Of a DNA stretch of 64,000 nt, positions 27,078 through 40,500 are shown piece by piece. Below the pieces are notes generated by a model. The model ran no database searches, was not told where the DNA came from, and saw only the letters and a list, made by a program, of their open reading frames with translations. Made by a program: the position numbers and the translations under genes. Positions within the stretch are counted from its first letter, which is position 1; every line of letters begins with the position of its first letter. Origin of the DNA: Capitella teleta (Eukaryota > Annelida > Polychaeta > Capitellidae); NCBI GenBank assembly GCA_000328365.1, contig KB299619.1, positions 370,201-434,200 on the forward strand, in the 5' to 3' direction.

Positions 27078-30000
27078 ATGGCTACACAAGGAGAAGAAAC
27101 GCATTTGCGAGTTAGGAGGACAGTGACGAGAGATTTATATTCAAAGCTGCATGATGGTATAGAATGTAATTTGTATTAATGATCATGTTATTGGCGAGTT
27201 AGAAGTTGCATTTTCCTTGCATTCAGGATGTGCTTGACAGTTTTGTGATCGGTTACACTCTTCGATGGGCGATAATAGCTACACAAGTGTATTTAATTCT
27301 ATTCAACTTCAAGTTCAAGGGATAATTGATTAATTATTAAATTTTACCTGTCAGACTACCAACGGGGGTGTCAACTTACTCAATAGGCTGAGAGACTCAG
27401 CTTACGCAGTTATTGTGGCTTCGCCTGATTCTTCACAAGATGGAAGTAGCTTGGCATCGGGCCTGGCCCCGATAGACCCCGAAGCGCTGCCGTGAACCAC
27501 CAACCGCCGCCATGGAGGCCTGAGTCGTCAGCCAGCCGTGGCAAAATGGCTAGCCACCATGTACTTGCGCCGCCATTGTTCATATACGCCGCCATGAAAA
27601 TCGTATGATAATTGTTTACAATAAACGGCAGCCGTGTTTTCACGGCTTGGCATCTTCAGGGTCTACGGCCCCTTGCTAAGTAATTGAAGATAAAGCGGGT
27701 GTGCGAGCCACCTCTGCAAGATGATAACAACCGAATGATTCCATCCCATTCCTTTCGGGCAGTGGTCGACTCAAGTATACATTGAAAGATTAATAATTAA
27801 TATGTGATGCATAATAATTAATTATAATTATTAATAGGGCTGGGCGGATATCCGTGTCCGATATCCATGACAGCACGGATATTGGGGGTTTTCAGTACTA
27901 TCCGTGATCCGTGTTTCAACACGGATAGTTAAACACGGATAGTGTAAATTTTAAGTGTTTGTTTCGAGCGCACAGTAAGCGTAGCGCACAGCCATTCCGC
28001 ACACAAACGCTGCTCACTGAAGCTGAGCGATGTCAATTACAAGATAACACGATGTCAACAATGCGCTAATTCTGATTTGTTTTAAATAAACAATTCTCTG
28101 CCCTTGAATCTCTTCAGTCATCAAGCAAAAGTGATGTAACACGCGTTGTTGACTATCTCCTTTAGTGCCTATTTTTCAACACAGTTACACGTGACAGCTT
28201 TGTCAATTGCAGTTTTCGTGTGAACCACAAACAGCACTGAATTTCATCACTTTCTCGACCTTGAACCATGTTTGAAATTGAACAGTTAATACAGACTAGT
28301 ACATATGCCTAGGCCCGCTACTTGGCGATCTTGCGACTTGAATTATTTCAAACTTTCTATAGAACAATAATTGCCATGAAGTTATGAACTGACTTGCGCT
28401 TCACAAAGTTACTAAGTTTGTACATTTCCAAATCATGTTTATTGAAAGTGTACACTGTAGCACAAAGTGCACGTTACTGTCGTTCCGTCTTGGGCTTATA
28501 ATCTGCGACTGTGAAGTTGGGGAAAATACTTAAAATAGCCTGCGCTGATAAGGAATTCACCTCTGTGAAATTGACAGGCAAGCGAGCTGTCTGCATGTGC
28601 GATGCCTCTTGAAACTTATTCTGAACGTTTTGATAAAAGAAATGTACAAGAAGCAAGCAGTAGCTCAAGGTCGCTTGTCTTTAACTGCTGCATGCAGAGC
28701 GTGCGCTCACAGCGTGTGCCAGGCGCTGGGCCATTACGCTGCAGGTGCATGCTCCCGTGTTTGGGCATAAATATCCGTGTCCGTATCCGTCGNNNNNNNN
28801 NNNNNNNNNNNNNNNNNNNNNNNNNNNNNNNNNNNNNNNNNNNNNNNNNNNNNNNNNNNNNNNNNNNNNNNNNNNNNNNNNNNNNNNNNNNNNNNNNNNN
28901 NNNNNNNNNNNNNTTTATGCCGTCATGACGGTATGAAATCAAACCCGAGAAGAAAGCGAGATTTTAAACCTCTCAAATTTGATGTATCTAGGAATTAGCC
29001 CACATCAAGCGTATTGTCGAAAATTATGTCAGTCAAAAGACGTAAGATGCATCCTCTATCATCCGTTACTAGTTCAAAACAACCAGAGGTCCTCTTTAAC
29101 TCTTACATGACCTGGATTCAACATGTACTAGTAATCATGAAGTTGATCAACAATTAAAAGTTAAAAGGGCGCAGTCGATGAGGGAATGACAATCGCCTGG
29201 TCAGAAGTAGCACTGAGGAGGGGCTGGTGGTGTTGGCTTGAACAAGCGCTGCTTACGGTTGAATGGTTTTAGAGTCAGCAGTCCAGAAGTGGGAGGGGGT
29301 ACACAGAAATCACTAAAACCTGCATCGCTTCCCGTGTATTACGTAATGTGCGGGTAAGCTTATTTGTTCACAAGGATCAGAGGCTTTAAGGGCTGTTTTG
29401 TTTTTTTTGGGTTTTTTTTTCCCAAACTCGAAACTCTGATCCAGAAACATCGGAGGTCGGAGTTCCGAGCATCTCAAGATAAAATGTTTAAGAATCTATG
29501 GTAATCACTATGGTAATGTGAAGGATTGAGTGAATGTTTACCTAGGGGAACCTTCCTTATGCTTGACCCAAAAACCTTCAAACCCCTCTACTCAGCCATC
29601 GTATGTCCCCTAGAGTGTGCAGTTAATGTGTGGTCTCCAAAGCACAGAACAGACATTACTGCACTTGTGGGTGTTCAGCATAAAAAGTACAGTAGCAACA
29701 CTCACAAATGCCCCAATGGCCTGTCTGTTATCGAATACCCAGGACGTCTGAGATTGCTATCATTTCTTTGCCGGTGGTAATGCGTGGCAACAGGATTTAA
29801 ACCCTCAAAATGACCAACCATGGGAGGCCGCTCCTGGAAACTCTCCAAAATTTGATCAAACTCAAATCATGCTGTATAATCTCGATATGTCGAATTTAAA
29901 GGGACTGTCAAAATGACTTTGAGTTATAGTAACATGGGTCAAGCATGGAAAAAAATGCCCAAGAATCCATCTCCCTTTGAAGTCTGATGTGCCTTTCATA

Positions 30001-31831
30001 TTTTCTCTGAGATTGCTGATTTAAAAAGATCACAAACACTTTGCGAATTTCTGTAATCGTACGTTTTCAAACAATGCCGACCACAAAGGAACGCATTGAA
30101 TTAGGCTGTGCATCATTGTTTTCACACCTATTGCAAGCATGAATAGGATTGTTACTCCGAGAACCGCTCGCTGTCAATTTCGAGAAAGGTTCGAATGACG
30201 CTGATTGGACGGTCCGAGTAGAACAATTAGTTGAGTCGGCTTTATCCTATCACAGGCTAAGTTTCTGTAACATTCAACTCTGCACTGTCTCTGGACCTAA
30301 GAGAAGTTATCAACCGAAATGCAAAATGCTGCTGATTGCATCATCTAGTTTTTAAAGAAAATCATGCTTTCATTTGGTTCTCTTTTGGTGAAAACATTCT
30401 ACGCGTGACTTGTAAGATATTATGAATTTACATAATTTATTCTCCGACTGAAAAAATTTGCAGCTTTAATGCACTCACCGCTAAGGACGAGAATTCTCCA
30501 TAGTGCATTCTCATCATTGGCGGTGAGTCTGTAAACTGATGTTCACAAGAAAAAACTATTAGTAGAATTAATAGAATTAATTAATAATAACTAGTAATAG
30601 AATTAAGCCTGACCGATGTTGATCTTTTGCAGAAAATGTGGATGATGATGAGAACTTGAAGAAGTTGCGTGGACCTCAGAAGACGAAGCCCTCGCCGTAC
30701 AGCATAGCTAACTTCCTGTGGATCGCCAGTGCCGCCTGCGTTCTGTACTACACAGAGTTCTTCACCACTGCCATCAAACACCCAAAGACTCGCATGTAAT
30801 AAACTTCAATTTACCACTTTTGATTACCTGGTTATTCTAGTGATATCAGCACATTCACTGTTGTCTTAGATACCCCCGAACATTGAAATCAATAATAGTA
30901 ATCATAAAAATGATAAATTCCTGCCGTCATTTCCTTGTTTATGATTAAATTCCTTTTTCAAATGTCTTTTGCAGTGAGATTCATTCGCATATAAGACTGA
31001 TTGCTCGTTATTATGGTGATGCAGTCAGATATCCTTTATTCAGCCTCATGCAATCCAGTCTTTCCTCATTCTGGCCTCAATTCTAAAATATATTTTTGCG
31101 CAATTGCAAACTGGTTTCTAGATATGTAACGCAGCATTTCCATTTATCCGGCCGTTTACATGGGAACTGACACAAGCAGATGCATACATGCTGACCACAT
31201 AATAATCATGCTATGCCTGCATTTCTGAATCTCCTCCCTTCTTCAGGACTTGGCTCTATACTGGCATCCTCCTCATCTGCGTCAACCTCGCCGTTGCCTT
31301 CTTCCTGATTGTGTATTTGTCGTACATCAAGAAAGTTTCTTCTGACAACTGGGAGAAGCAATATCCCCCAGCAATCCCCATAGCAACCGCTTGCTTCACC
31401 TTTGGGGCTATTTGGTATGTTTGCGTATTTTACAGCTCGAAATTGGGAGTCTATTCCAACTATGGTTTGTCGGCTCTGAAATACAGTGGCTAACCCAGAT
31501 AAAGTACCAGTATTCAAATTTTGGTAGAATGCCACAACCAAAATATTCTTTGGTGAAAAACTTATCCTTTTTCAAATGATCGTTCTTTTGCCCAAACAAG
31601 CTAAGCAAATGGAGCCAGAAGCATGCTTATGCATCTCCTATGATCCTGGTTTAGATTTGAATAAAATAATAAACTAAATGGAAACTATTTTCACTTCTTG
31701 ACCAATTCTTTTTCTTCTTTTCCAGCGTGACTGTGGGGCTATGGCCTGTGTGGAGTTTCCTCACTCCGTTCCTCTTGTTCGCTGTATTCATGGGGGTCAT
31801 CGTTATCATCACCATGCTTCCGAACTTCTGA
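27078..31831 (+). CDS. TMEM128: TMEM128, four-helix transmembrane protein
   Basis: Four exons, 27078-27156, 30633-30795, 31247-31414 and 31726-31831, join in frame through GT-AG introns to give 171 aa, close to the 165 aa of human TMEM128. Family-specific features are the cytosolic acidic and basic N-terminus, helix 1 (about 51-67, IANFLWIASAACVLYYTEFF), helix 2 (84-105), a short loop with the conserved KQYPPAIPI, helix 3 (123-142) and helix 4 (149-168), with the GLWPVWSFLTPFLLF and FMGVI signatures. It is a small multi-pass membrane protein, reported at the ER in mammals; its molecular role is unknown. Exon phases agree at all three junctions and no damage is seen. Exon 1 codes only 26 residues, so the first 3.5-kb intron splits off a poorly conserved N-terminus. 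The CPEB gene follows on the same strand about 2.7 kb downstream of the stop codon. Confidence 0.93.
27835..28792 (+). mobile_element. hAT-like element, partial
   Basis: TAGGGCTGGGCGGATATCCG is a typical hAT terminal sequence. It is followed by many copies of ACGGATA/ATCCGTG subterminal words (27845-27945), and the same words in the same region (ATATCCGTGTCCGTATCCG) reappear just before the gap at 28772-28792. The right terminus and target-site duplication are hidden by the gap. No transposase domain was recognised, so it is probably non-autonomous. Confidence 0.6.
28793..28913. other. Assembly gap (Ns)
   Basis: The gap falls inside or at the right end of the hAT-like element in TMEM128 intron 1. 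CCGTCATGACGG follows immediately after it. Confidence 0.99.
28934..29110 (+). repeat. Dispersed repeat, copy A
   Basis: Shares GAAAGCGAGATTTTA-ACC, CTCTCAAATT-GATG, GCATC-TC and CGTTACTA-GTTCAA blocks in the same order and orientation with 62965-63160. No coding similarity was recognised. Confidence 0.75.
29550..29790 (+). mobile_element. LINE (non-LTR retrotransposon) ORF2 C-terminal fragment
   Basis: The frame reads FLMLDPKTFKPLYSAIVCP, then ECAVNVWSPKHRTDI, then RLRLLSF. This matches the post-fingers/thumb tail of LINE reverse transcriptases of the CR1/Jockey type (consensus TLKLLYKALVRP..LEYA..VWSP...DI..LE.VQR...RL..L). The DNA just past the stop codon still resembles the RRLRGD that follows in the family. 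It is a short, 5'-truncated, degenerate copy, as is usual for LINEs. Confidence 0.7.
29872..30277 (+). mobile_element. pogo-like TIR element, copy 2 (truncated relative of 3744-4783)
   Basis: The left end CTGTATAATCTCGATATGTC and interior blocks (CTTTGAAG-CTGATGTGCCTTTCATATT, GACCACAAAGGA-CGCATT, CGCTCGCTGTCAA-TTCGAGAAAGGT, TTAGTTGAGTC-GCTTTATCC) match copy 1 in order. It lacks about 350 bp of copy 1's interior and the right terminus. Confidence 0.8.
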
Positions 31832-32520
31832 AAACCCCATTAAAAAAACTGTAATTGTCAACTGATTCATCCTGTGATGCATGGTTCTTTTATGCTTTAT
31901 ACCTTCAAAACCACATGTGTGCATTCGTGGTGTATTAACCAGTCTTCTTTTTCATTTTTTCATCTTGTTCTGTTGTTTTTTTTTTGTTTTTTTTTGTTTT
32001 GCTGTATTATTTATTGTATATTTGAAAGGAAAAGTGGAAAGAAATGAAGTTTTTCTTCTTCTTCCTTGAAACTTCTGTGATATCAATAGGCATTGTTGCT
32101 AACATTTTATCACATTGATCACACCGCCCGAAGGTTCAATTGAAACCTGTTAATCCCTCACACAGGATACACTGCAAATTCTGCCTCGAGCTAAAACACG
32201 GCAACCAGCAGACGTTGCTGGATTTATGGCCAATTTCAATATTTTTCTCCATATCCCACTATTAGCATTGTAACATCTCATTGTCATTTTACATAATGTA
32301 TGCTGTTAACGTCATGTGCTAATTTTTTTATTTTTTTTGTTCTCTGAAGCATGGATAAGGGTTCCGTTGAACCAGCATTCGTAGTAATGCTGTAGACTAT
32401 AATGTGTTCTAATGTCAGTGAGTCTGATGATTGCTTTTCAATACACTTGTATTATGGTATCAAGATTTAATATTCACAATTACTGATACCTATAAATAAA
32501 CCTGCTCTTTAATTGAGATC
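31832..32520 (+). terminator. TMEM128 3' UTR and probable poly(A) signal
   Basis: T-rich sequence follows the TGA. AATAAA at 32495-32500 (within TATAAATAAACC) with GT/T-rich sequence downstream is the best poly(A) candidate. This gives a UTR of about 680 nt. Confidence 0.5.
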
Positions 32521-34300
32521 TGTGCCTACCTCCATCTCACTGATCACCATTGGGCTATATTATTGGGTTATATTGTCAACTTCCTGTGTCTTCATCATTT
32601 CTCATTGAATGATCAACAATAATAATTAATGGGAATCAGAATTTATTTTCTTCCATACTGCTATGTAGGATTTTCAACAGAAATGTAATGGTGTGCTCTC
32701 CATGTGATATTTCACATTCTGGGCCTGCTAAATATTTCATAACTCTTTCTTTCTTCTCTTTTATTATCAATAATTCATTTTAAAAACAGGTTTCCTCTGA
32801 AAAATGGCCATTTGGTCATTCTTTGTCAATCGCAATTTTCATGATATGAATAAATTTCATTGTATTATCTCAGTTGTCACCAGTTTTTACTATTCACCTT
32901 AATTTTTTATAGGTTAATTAAATGCATATAGGTATGAGGATCATACCTTCCTGAAAGGTTGCAATACAATAATCAATACAACGCATGCGCAGAATTTCTA
33001 TTTTTAGTTGTGACGTATTTCACTAAGCATCATAAAGTGAAAGGTCACATGATTCTGCATGCTGGTTATCTGCACATGTGATTATGAATTTTAAATGATG
33101 GCAGGGCACTTCACCTGGAGTTATATGCTGGCTGTACTATAATTCAGTTATATATGCCAGTTTATATTTTTGTTCCCTTCCTGTTTTTCTGTTCTTTTGT
33201 AATTCTGTGCATTATTCAATATGCAAAATAAGCATTTTTCTGTAATAATTAAATTAATTATAGTATCTTTTTTGTTAAATCATTTTTGCTGCAATGAACA
33301 TTTATAAAATTACACCATGCCCCGATATACTATTAATAATATATGTATATACATGTTTATATATTATATATTATACATGTAGCTGCCTTTATATCGGTAT
33401 ATCATGATTGATCTGCTGCAATAGGCGTGATATCATAATATTATATCATAAAATCTAACAAAACAATAATTAAGGAAAAAATAACTAAGGAAACTCAATT
33501 AAATGTCACATAATTCCCCTCGTTCGGCAATTATATCGTTATGATAGACGACATACCTAGGGCGCAGATTGCAGAATTACTTATTAATTTTACTTATTTT
33601 AGGCGGCCGAGCTGATTTCTTCAAGGCGTGATCAATGCATTTAATAATAATTCTAAATTTCTGGATTCGATCACCAAGCATTGTGCAACACCCATTTGGC
33701 CGTTCCGACCGAACACTGCTGGTCTAATCGTCGTCTGCTCGTTAAACATTGATCACCATTTAATTAGATATAAACATATTTCCTTTTCTGAAATATAATT
33801 TTTATTATATTATGAGCATGAGTTATTTACGTTTCTAGTCTGTTGCAACAAATAATAGCAACACGTATAAACTACTTTAGAAAACAAAAACTCCGGTGGC
33901 CGAAGAGCGGCGAATTTTGTCGTCTGCTAGCAGGGAGCATCGTGGCAACAACTCTCGTCGCTATTGGCCATAAGCCCTTATCATTATGCATGATTTATTT
34001 CCCGTTTCCGTGAAATTCATAATGTAATGATGGGCAAAATGGCTTATAATTATGTTATCCATCGGCTCCGAGGGACAGGACACGGTATTATTGTTGATAA
34101 TGAGACATATTTGCTAGAAATTATTTGACAGCTGTGAAATTTAAAGAGCCATCCCAATGTTTACAAATCCACATCGCGAACGGGGTCATGCGGTGACCTC
34201 TTGAATATTCATCATGAATCGTCAGCCTCTTCTTCTCTAAATATCGGTATTTGGACTCCAGTTGTTAAAATATATTGCATCTAAATTGATAAAGAGGTAG
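32521..34300. other. Intergenic between TMEM128 and CPEB
   Basis: AT-rich sequence without a coding signal. From about 33.86 to 34.2 kb it becomes GC-richer (CCGGTGGCCGAAGAGCGGCG, GCTATTGGCC), consistent with upstream promoter sequence of the CPEB gene. Confidence 0.5.
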
Positions 34301-34370
34301 TATTTTAACCTAAAGAGTGAATCTAGGCTGTTTAAGTGTGATTTTAGCGGCGTTTTGTACGACTTCCACC

Positions 34371-34537
34371 CACTTCCGGCTGCGTCTGCTGAGAGGGCCG
34401 TGAAACCGCTGCGCAGTGTTTGACAGACGATCAGTGCAGCTGGTACAGGGCAGACGTGGCGACCGCATCTCCGTGACAGATTCTTCCCAAAATCGGCCAG
34501 AAACATTACATTTGGTGAATATTAGAAGGATCGTCTA
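34371..34537 (+). promoter_or_regulatory. CPEB promoter-proximal and 5' UTR region
   Basis: CACTTCCGGC at 34371-34380 is an ETS-type core element. GC-rich sequence leads to the ATG at 34538. An in-frame TAG at 34523-34525, five codons before the ATG, supports this as the first possible start in this exon. An upstream noncoding exon cannot be excluded. Confidence 0.5.
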
Positions 34538-37500
34538 ATGGGGGAGTACGCTGCAACCCTGAACGGCAACGACAGAGCGCTTTCTCCTATAAATTTTCAT
34601 CTTTTATCCTCGAATAATCACCAATCTCTGTTCTCTACAACAGCTGCTGAGGTCGTAGGCTGCTCGGCTGGCTCCCTCATCCAGCAGCAAGCAGTGATTT
34701 CCGAACGAAATTTCATGAACATGCAAGATGAAAACTTGCTGGTCTCTGAGAAAGCTGCCAACATGAAGAACCAACAACAGCTTTCCCCTGGATTGTCAGA
34801 CTCTATCTCTGATCAGAGTCTTGAAGAACCCAGTTTGTTGCGGAAAACCAACAGCAAAGGGGATCTCAGTGGAGCAGGGTACCGGGAAATGGGGAGTACA
34901 AACGGTGATGACCAGGCAAAAAATGGCATGAACGGTGTGAGTAGCGATGCTGTGAATTCAGTGATTACGTCTTTGAATCAGCTCGGCCTTTCCGAGCCCA
35001 ACACCAGTGGTATCAACAGTCCCAACTGCTCCCTAGCCATTACCTCCTCATTGCCAACCTCTTCCACCCCTAACTTCTGGTCAACAGGATCCGCAGAAGA
35101 TACCTATGTGCAAGGATTTCCTTCAAACGTCAACGGCGCAGTCACTTTCCAGAATTTCCCTTCGTCAACCAATGCGTTGTTCAATGCCAACCACCCAATG
35201 GCCCCTCAAATGGGAATGTCCGGGATGCCTCCGCAGCATCACCGCAGGGCAATTACAGGTCAGCAACAGCAGCAGAATTTCCCCCAACAGAGAAACCCTG
35301 GTGGCATGTTTCTGAACAACACTAAGACTTACCCTCCATGGAGCAATGGAAACCCTAATCAGCAGAATTCCTGGTCGCAGCAGCAACAGCAGCAGCAGCA
35401 GCAAAACTCCTCAAACCCTTGGGGTAGCATGCAGCACAGCCAGCGTCGCTCCATGACCATGCCCAATGTGAACCCTGTTGGCGCTTCAATGAAGAAATCC
35501 CTCAGCCCCAACATGAACCCCTCGATGCTGATCTCACCGTCCAAGTATCGAAGAAGCACTTCATTTCCAGGCCAGTACAGGGCACAGCAGGCTGGTATGG
35601 GAAATTCCAAGTCCGCCCTGGACTTCTCATCCCTCGAGGACCCAAGGGACGGCTTACTAGGACTGCATCAGGTACTTGTATGCCATGTTTAGCTGGGCAA
35701 TGATCCTAAGCCTGTAGAGGCTCAGCTTGAAGCTCTCACTATCAGCTGCTATTTCAATTATTCGATCAATAAGATTTAGTAACCTTGATTGCTCAGAGTT
35801 TGAGAATATTATGTATTTATGTTTAGGGGTTCAATGACTTCAATCATCAATCATTGTAATGATTATGTGTTTATTTATATAAGATTAATTATTGCAAGCA
35901 AATGTTTCAATGATAAAGTTCATGTGATATGTGTCCAATGAGAACGTACCGGTATATGATCAGGCCTTTAACCTGTGCATATTTGTGATAAGAGACTTGA
36001 ACACTAGGTGGATTATCAGAATAGTAGCCTTAAGAAACAAATAATCACAGATTAACTTTAGAGTGTTTCTTTATTTGCTTGCACAGCCCAGTATTTTAAT
36101 TATCACCTCATTTGTGTTGGAGGCTCTGAAGTCCATCTGTTAACATAACAATCAACTTTAATTGAGTTAAATCACTGGCATCTCATGATCGGATTAAAGA
36201 TCGCATGTGCATTTGCTGTTGATAAACTTGCAGCCGGGCATCCTGCTGTTCTTTATTGGTTGGAAATACCATGACAGAGCTGAGTTGCCTGAACCCCGGT
36301 TTTTATGTTTGCCAATATGGCTGTTATTGACGTGTGTTCTTGGCATCATGTGTCCTTTTGGTGTTCAGTGGCTGCACATCTGTTGAATAGCTGTAGGAGT
36401 TTGTCTCTGAAGTCGTTCGCGTCTGGTGCTAGGAGAAGACCTCACAATAACCTTCTCTTTTCTGGCAAATGCATGCAGGCTCTGTGAAGATTTCTCTGTA
36501 CATATTACAGTTACCCTTGCGTTTCTGTGTTAATCCTATTTCCTGAGGATCTTCATTTAGTTTAATTTGTTGCCAAGTGGATTACATGTACAGAATGGGT
36601 TATCATCCGTTATCAAATATGATGCATAGATATTACGACGTTATCGTTTTATGATCGTGGTTCTGAAATTATCCTTCCCTGATTTTATCAGTCGTTAACT
36701 TAATGTTAGTGGGAATTGGACATCTGTGTTCTGGTAAATTAGCGGTTGCATATTTGTGAATTCCTTTTTTCTTTTCCTTTTTTTCTTATCAGTGTTGCAC
36801 ATATGGACATACAGTGTTAAACACTTAATTGCCATTCTTGCTCATTGCGCTGCAGATAATGGCTTGGTCATTTAGTATGCTATGTTGAGGCCGTTCAACG
36901 TTCCGATACATGTAATCCTGTAAAATGCAAGTGTACGTTTCTGTATATCTGATGCATCACAATTTGTGTGGTATTGCATATTTGGAGAAATCAATTCTGG
37001 CAATCAAGTTGTATTAAATTTTGAAGTTTTAAAAGGTTCCCATTCAAATGTATTACCTTCGCTCTCGTCATAGGCAACTCTTCAACATTATCACATCAGT
37101 ATTATGTCAATCTGTGAATACGAATTTATTTCAATGGAGAGTTATACAGCTGATTGATCGTGGGTTTATCTCTATCTATAACAGGCTCTCACAGATAATC
37201 TATTGTCTTTTGACACCGTAACTGAATTATTCCTAGATGTCAGTTGCTATTCATGATGATCGTTGACCTGTTGATAATAAGTAGAGCTAATGAATGTCTG
37301 ACGATCGTGTGATTGATAGTAAAAGGATTACCTCATCCAACGTACGTTTTGCGGTAATTCGACTAATTCCCCTGTAGCTATAGTCATGAATAGGTCGAGT
37401 CGATCCTTGGCTTAAGCCTGCGTGGATTTCAGAGAGAGGGAGTGGCATCGATTCGTTCATGCTGTTTACTGAAGCTTGTATTATAATTCACTCTCTTTTA

Positions 37501-40500
37501 GCTACGATTGCATTGAGTAGGTAGGCATCTACGGCGACTGCCTCATGAAGCATACAGCCTGATACCCATCAATGTTTACAGCTGATAATCTCTTAGTTTT
37601 TCCTCGGCATTAGCATGCCTGTGGTTCCGGCATAGCTCTCTTACCTACGTAGGTTGCTCGCACTGCTTGCTGATTTGTGGAAGCAGCACTTTACTGCCGC
37701 CTTGTTATTGCTTTTGCACAACAACAATGCGCGTCTAAATGTGAGCACACGATGCTGTGTGTGTGTTGATGTCCCGTTAATGAAATTCCCTCTCGGCTGT
37801 TGTCTCTGCGTTGATGCTCTGTATAAAGAGAGTCGAACAGATCGTTTACGTAAGAGATTTATCCGCAGGTTAGTTGCGAACGCAGGTGAAACAAAAGCAG
37901 CTCTCTCGGGAGACGACTGGACTCATGCCAAGGTGCGCTTGCTAAAACGTCGATGCCCGGTCGATGCAACTATTATCTCTGCTCAAGCAGCCTTCAGCAC
38001 TATAACTCGCTCTTGGAATATTTCTCAGCCAAAACACTGGTGATCAATGTTGTCTATTGATTCGGGGCCAGCCTCCCATTGACTCGGCGCCTTCCTCAAA
38101 TGGACTATTTGATCGCAGGCTTGAACGACGTCCGAATAAATGGCTAATAAGCGAGCATTGAAGCGGCGTGCTCGTAACTGCTGGGTGTCGTGATAAATCA
38201 TATGATCGGGAATGAACCGATTCCCGGGAGACATACGCAAAAAGGAATTCAATAAGGACCAATGGCTGCCGCATCCAGCTCTGATGAATAGACATTTATC
38301 CGTAGCCATCGATCGGGCGGCGGCCTTCTCCCGCTTCTGCCGAGTTATTATGACTGCAAGTGACTCTGAGTTCAGCGTATAAGATGTCAGATTCCCATTA
38401 TGCAATCTCGCTCTCTCATCTAATTGCATTTTCCTGCGTACGGCAGCATTCATTCGCGTTGGCTCAGACAACAGATAAGGTGTTAACAGTGCACACAGCT
38501 ACCCGATCAATAGCATATATAGCCCCTTACCTAAATCAAATTTACTCGATCCATTTCGCTATTTCGACAATGGCTGACACCCATACCCACGTACAAGTAC
38601 AAAACCCGACCAACGTAATTTATAATAGAGAGCAGCGTGGGCTTCCCTAGAAGTACTATAGTAAACCAGGTCATCACCGCTTAAAGGAGGTTGCATCACT
38701 CGTCGATACAGAGGCCGTCCGTCGGGATGTCAACACATTGAATTAATTCTAGCGCAGGGCACTCATCAGCCGCAATGAAAGCGCATTTTCATACCACAAT
38801 GGCGCGTAGTAGACATCTGAGGCATAATATGACTGCGTTACTACACCCTCGAAATTTACAACCTAGCTTGCGACTGATGCCACACACAATGCTTACGCAA
38901 ATGCCGCTCGCTATATAACCATCACGAGTGTTTATAACTAGAAAGCGAACCGTATGGCAAAGCACTGATAACAGTGCTTCTGCACTGTGGGTTTAATTAA
39001 TGGTGGCATTTAATGAGCAATGCGTGCTTCTTTCCTCCCGGTTTTCATTATTGGCTTCAGGCATTAATATTTCAGCGGACTCTCTGTGTGCACTTCCCTT
39101 GAATGCAGGTGCCATGTCTCATAATCACACTGCCTGTTAATTGCGCGGGTCTTTGTCAATCTCTCTCATGTATAAAATCTACTCTGTTCAGTCTATGTTT
39201 CGTGCTGTGATAATGCCAGTACGTACGTATAGTGTCTCAGTTGCTAAGAGCTCACTGGCACGTGGGTGTGTGCGCGACTCGGGTTTCAGAATGTGGCAAA
39301 GGTCATAGTGCGATGAGACTTATATGGAAATCAATTGCTCTCTTCCTCAGTCCTCGTGGCTGATTAGAAAAGAAAAAAAAAAAAAAAACCCCTCCCTCGG
39401 CCTCCCTTTGCATCCCACTTGGCGAGGATTACGGCGCGCTTTTGTGCCGCAGACGACCCTTTCTGTTGCGTCTGCTTACCGCATTGTGCTTTTCTAGCTA
39501 TACTTTAGTTCATGTACACCCGTGTAATGCGATGCAAGCGCCACAATTCAGCCACTGCTGCCTCTGGCATATTCACACACTCACCACACATAGAAATTAC
39601 TTTTTAAACTTACCAACCTTTTAAATATATTATATACACGCACAAGCTAATATGTGATTGTATGAATGTTGTACGCATATGATATGATTCGAAAGAAAAG
39701 GAAAAAAAAAAGAGTGAAGTAAACTATTGATTCGCATTGATCTAGAATGCAGGGGTTTTGAATCGAGTGAATTCACGCTCCCACCTGCCGGCAGTTGATT
39801 TCAATGCATAAATGCAGAGAAATTGCTTCCTTTAATTACATTTATTCAATTGGCAATCGAACTCTTGAAAATCAATGCACACTATCATCGTTGTATAGAA
39901 ATCGACGAAGCCTCCTGTGTTTATCTCTTGCCGTGCTCTTACAGAATGGAGGCGTCAGAACTTATGTAAACCTGTCTATTATCTACGTTATACTTTATTG
40001 CGTGGGATTACATTAATTGCATTCTATCGATTACATGTATTTTAACTATACGTGTTAGACCATACTTCAACAGCTGATGTGACCCACATAATTATGAATA
40101 TGCGTCGCAACATGGGCGCTGCAGCGTGGCATCGAGCCTCCCACTCACTGCGCTTTGTGTTTTGTTTTATTCCCATAACTGGCTTCTTTATGGCCATTAT
40201 TTACGACCGGTGGATTGGAGGATTGTACAGCACTCTTATTTCTCCGTGCTCCCGCGTTTATCATTCGCTCCACACCCTCGGAGAGATCACGTTTTGCTTT
40301 TAATTGAATGCGGTGCTGTGCTCCCAGCATGACAGCTACAGTGGCTAGCGCATCAGGGCGCTATCTCATGCTTCCATATAGCAGCTGAGGTGCGTTACTT
40401 GGTGCAAATACATCACCTGCCGCCCTGCCGCGGATTGTGACTTGTAGGCTTTCTTTCTCTATATTATGCAATATTTCACGACGGGCACTGAATTGTCGGA

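Larger units (their letters stand above)
27157..30632 (+). other. TMEM128 intron 1, rich in transposon debris
   Basis: The 3,476-nt intron (GTATAG...TTTTGCAG) contains a GC-rich patch at 27420-27650, a hAT-like element, an assembly gap, a dispersed repeat, a LINE fragment and a pogo-like element, all described separately. Introns 2 (30796-31246) and 3 (31415-31725) hold nothing notable. Confidence 0.85.

Noticed and set aside
27410-27643. 77-codon minus-strand frame inside TMEM128 intron 1
   Set aside because: No homology recognised; explained by local GC richness.
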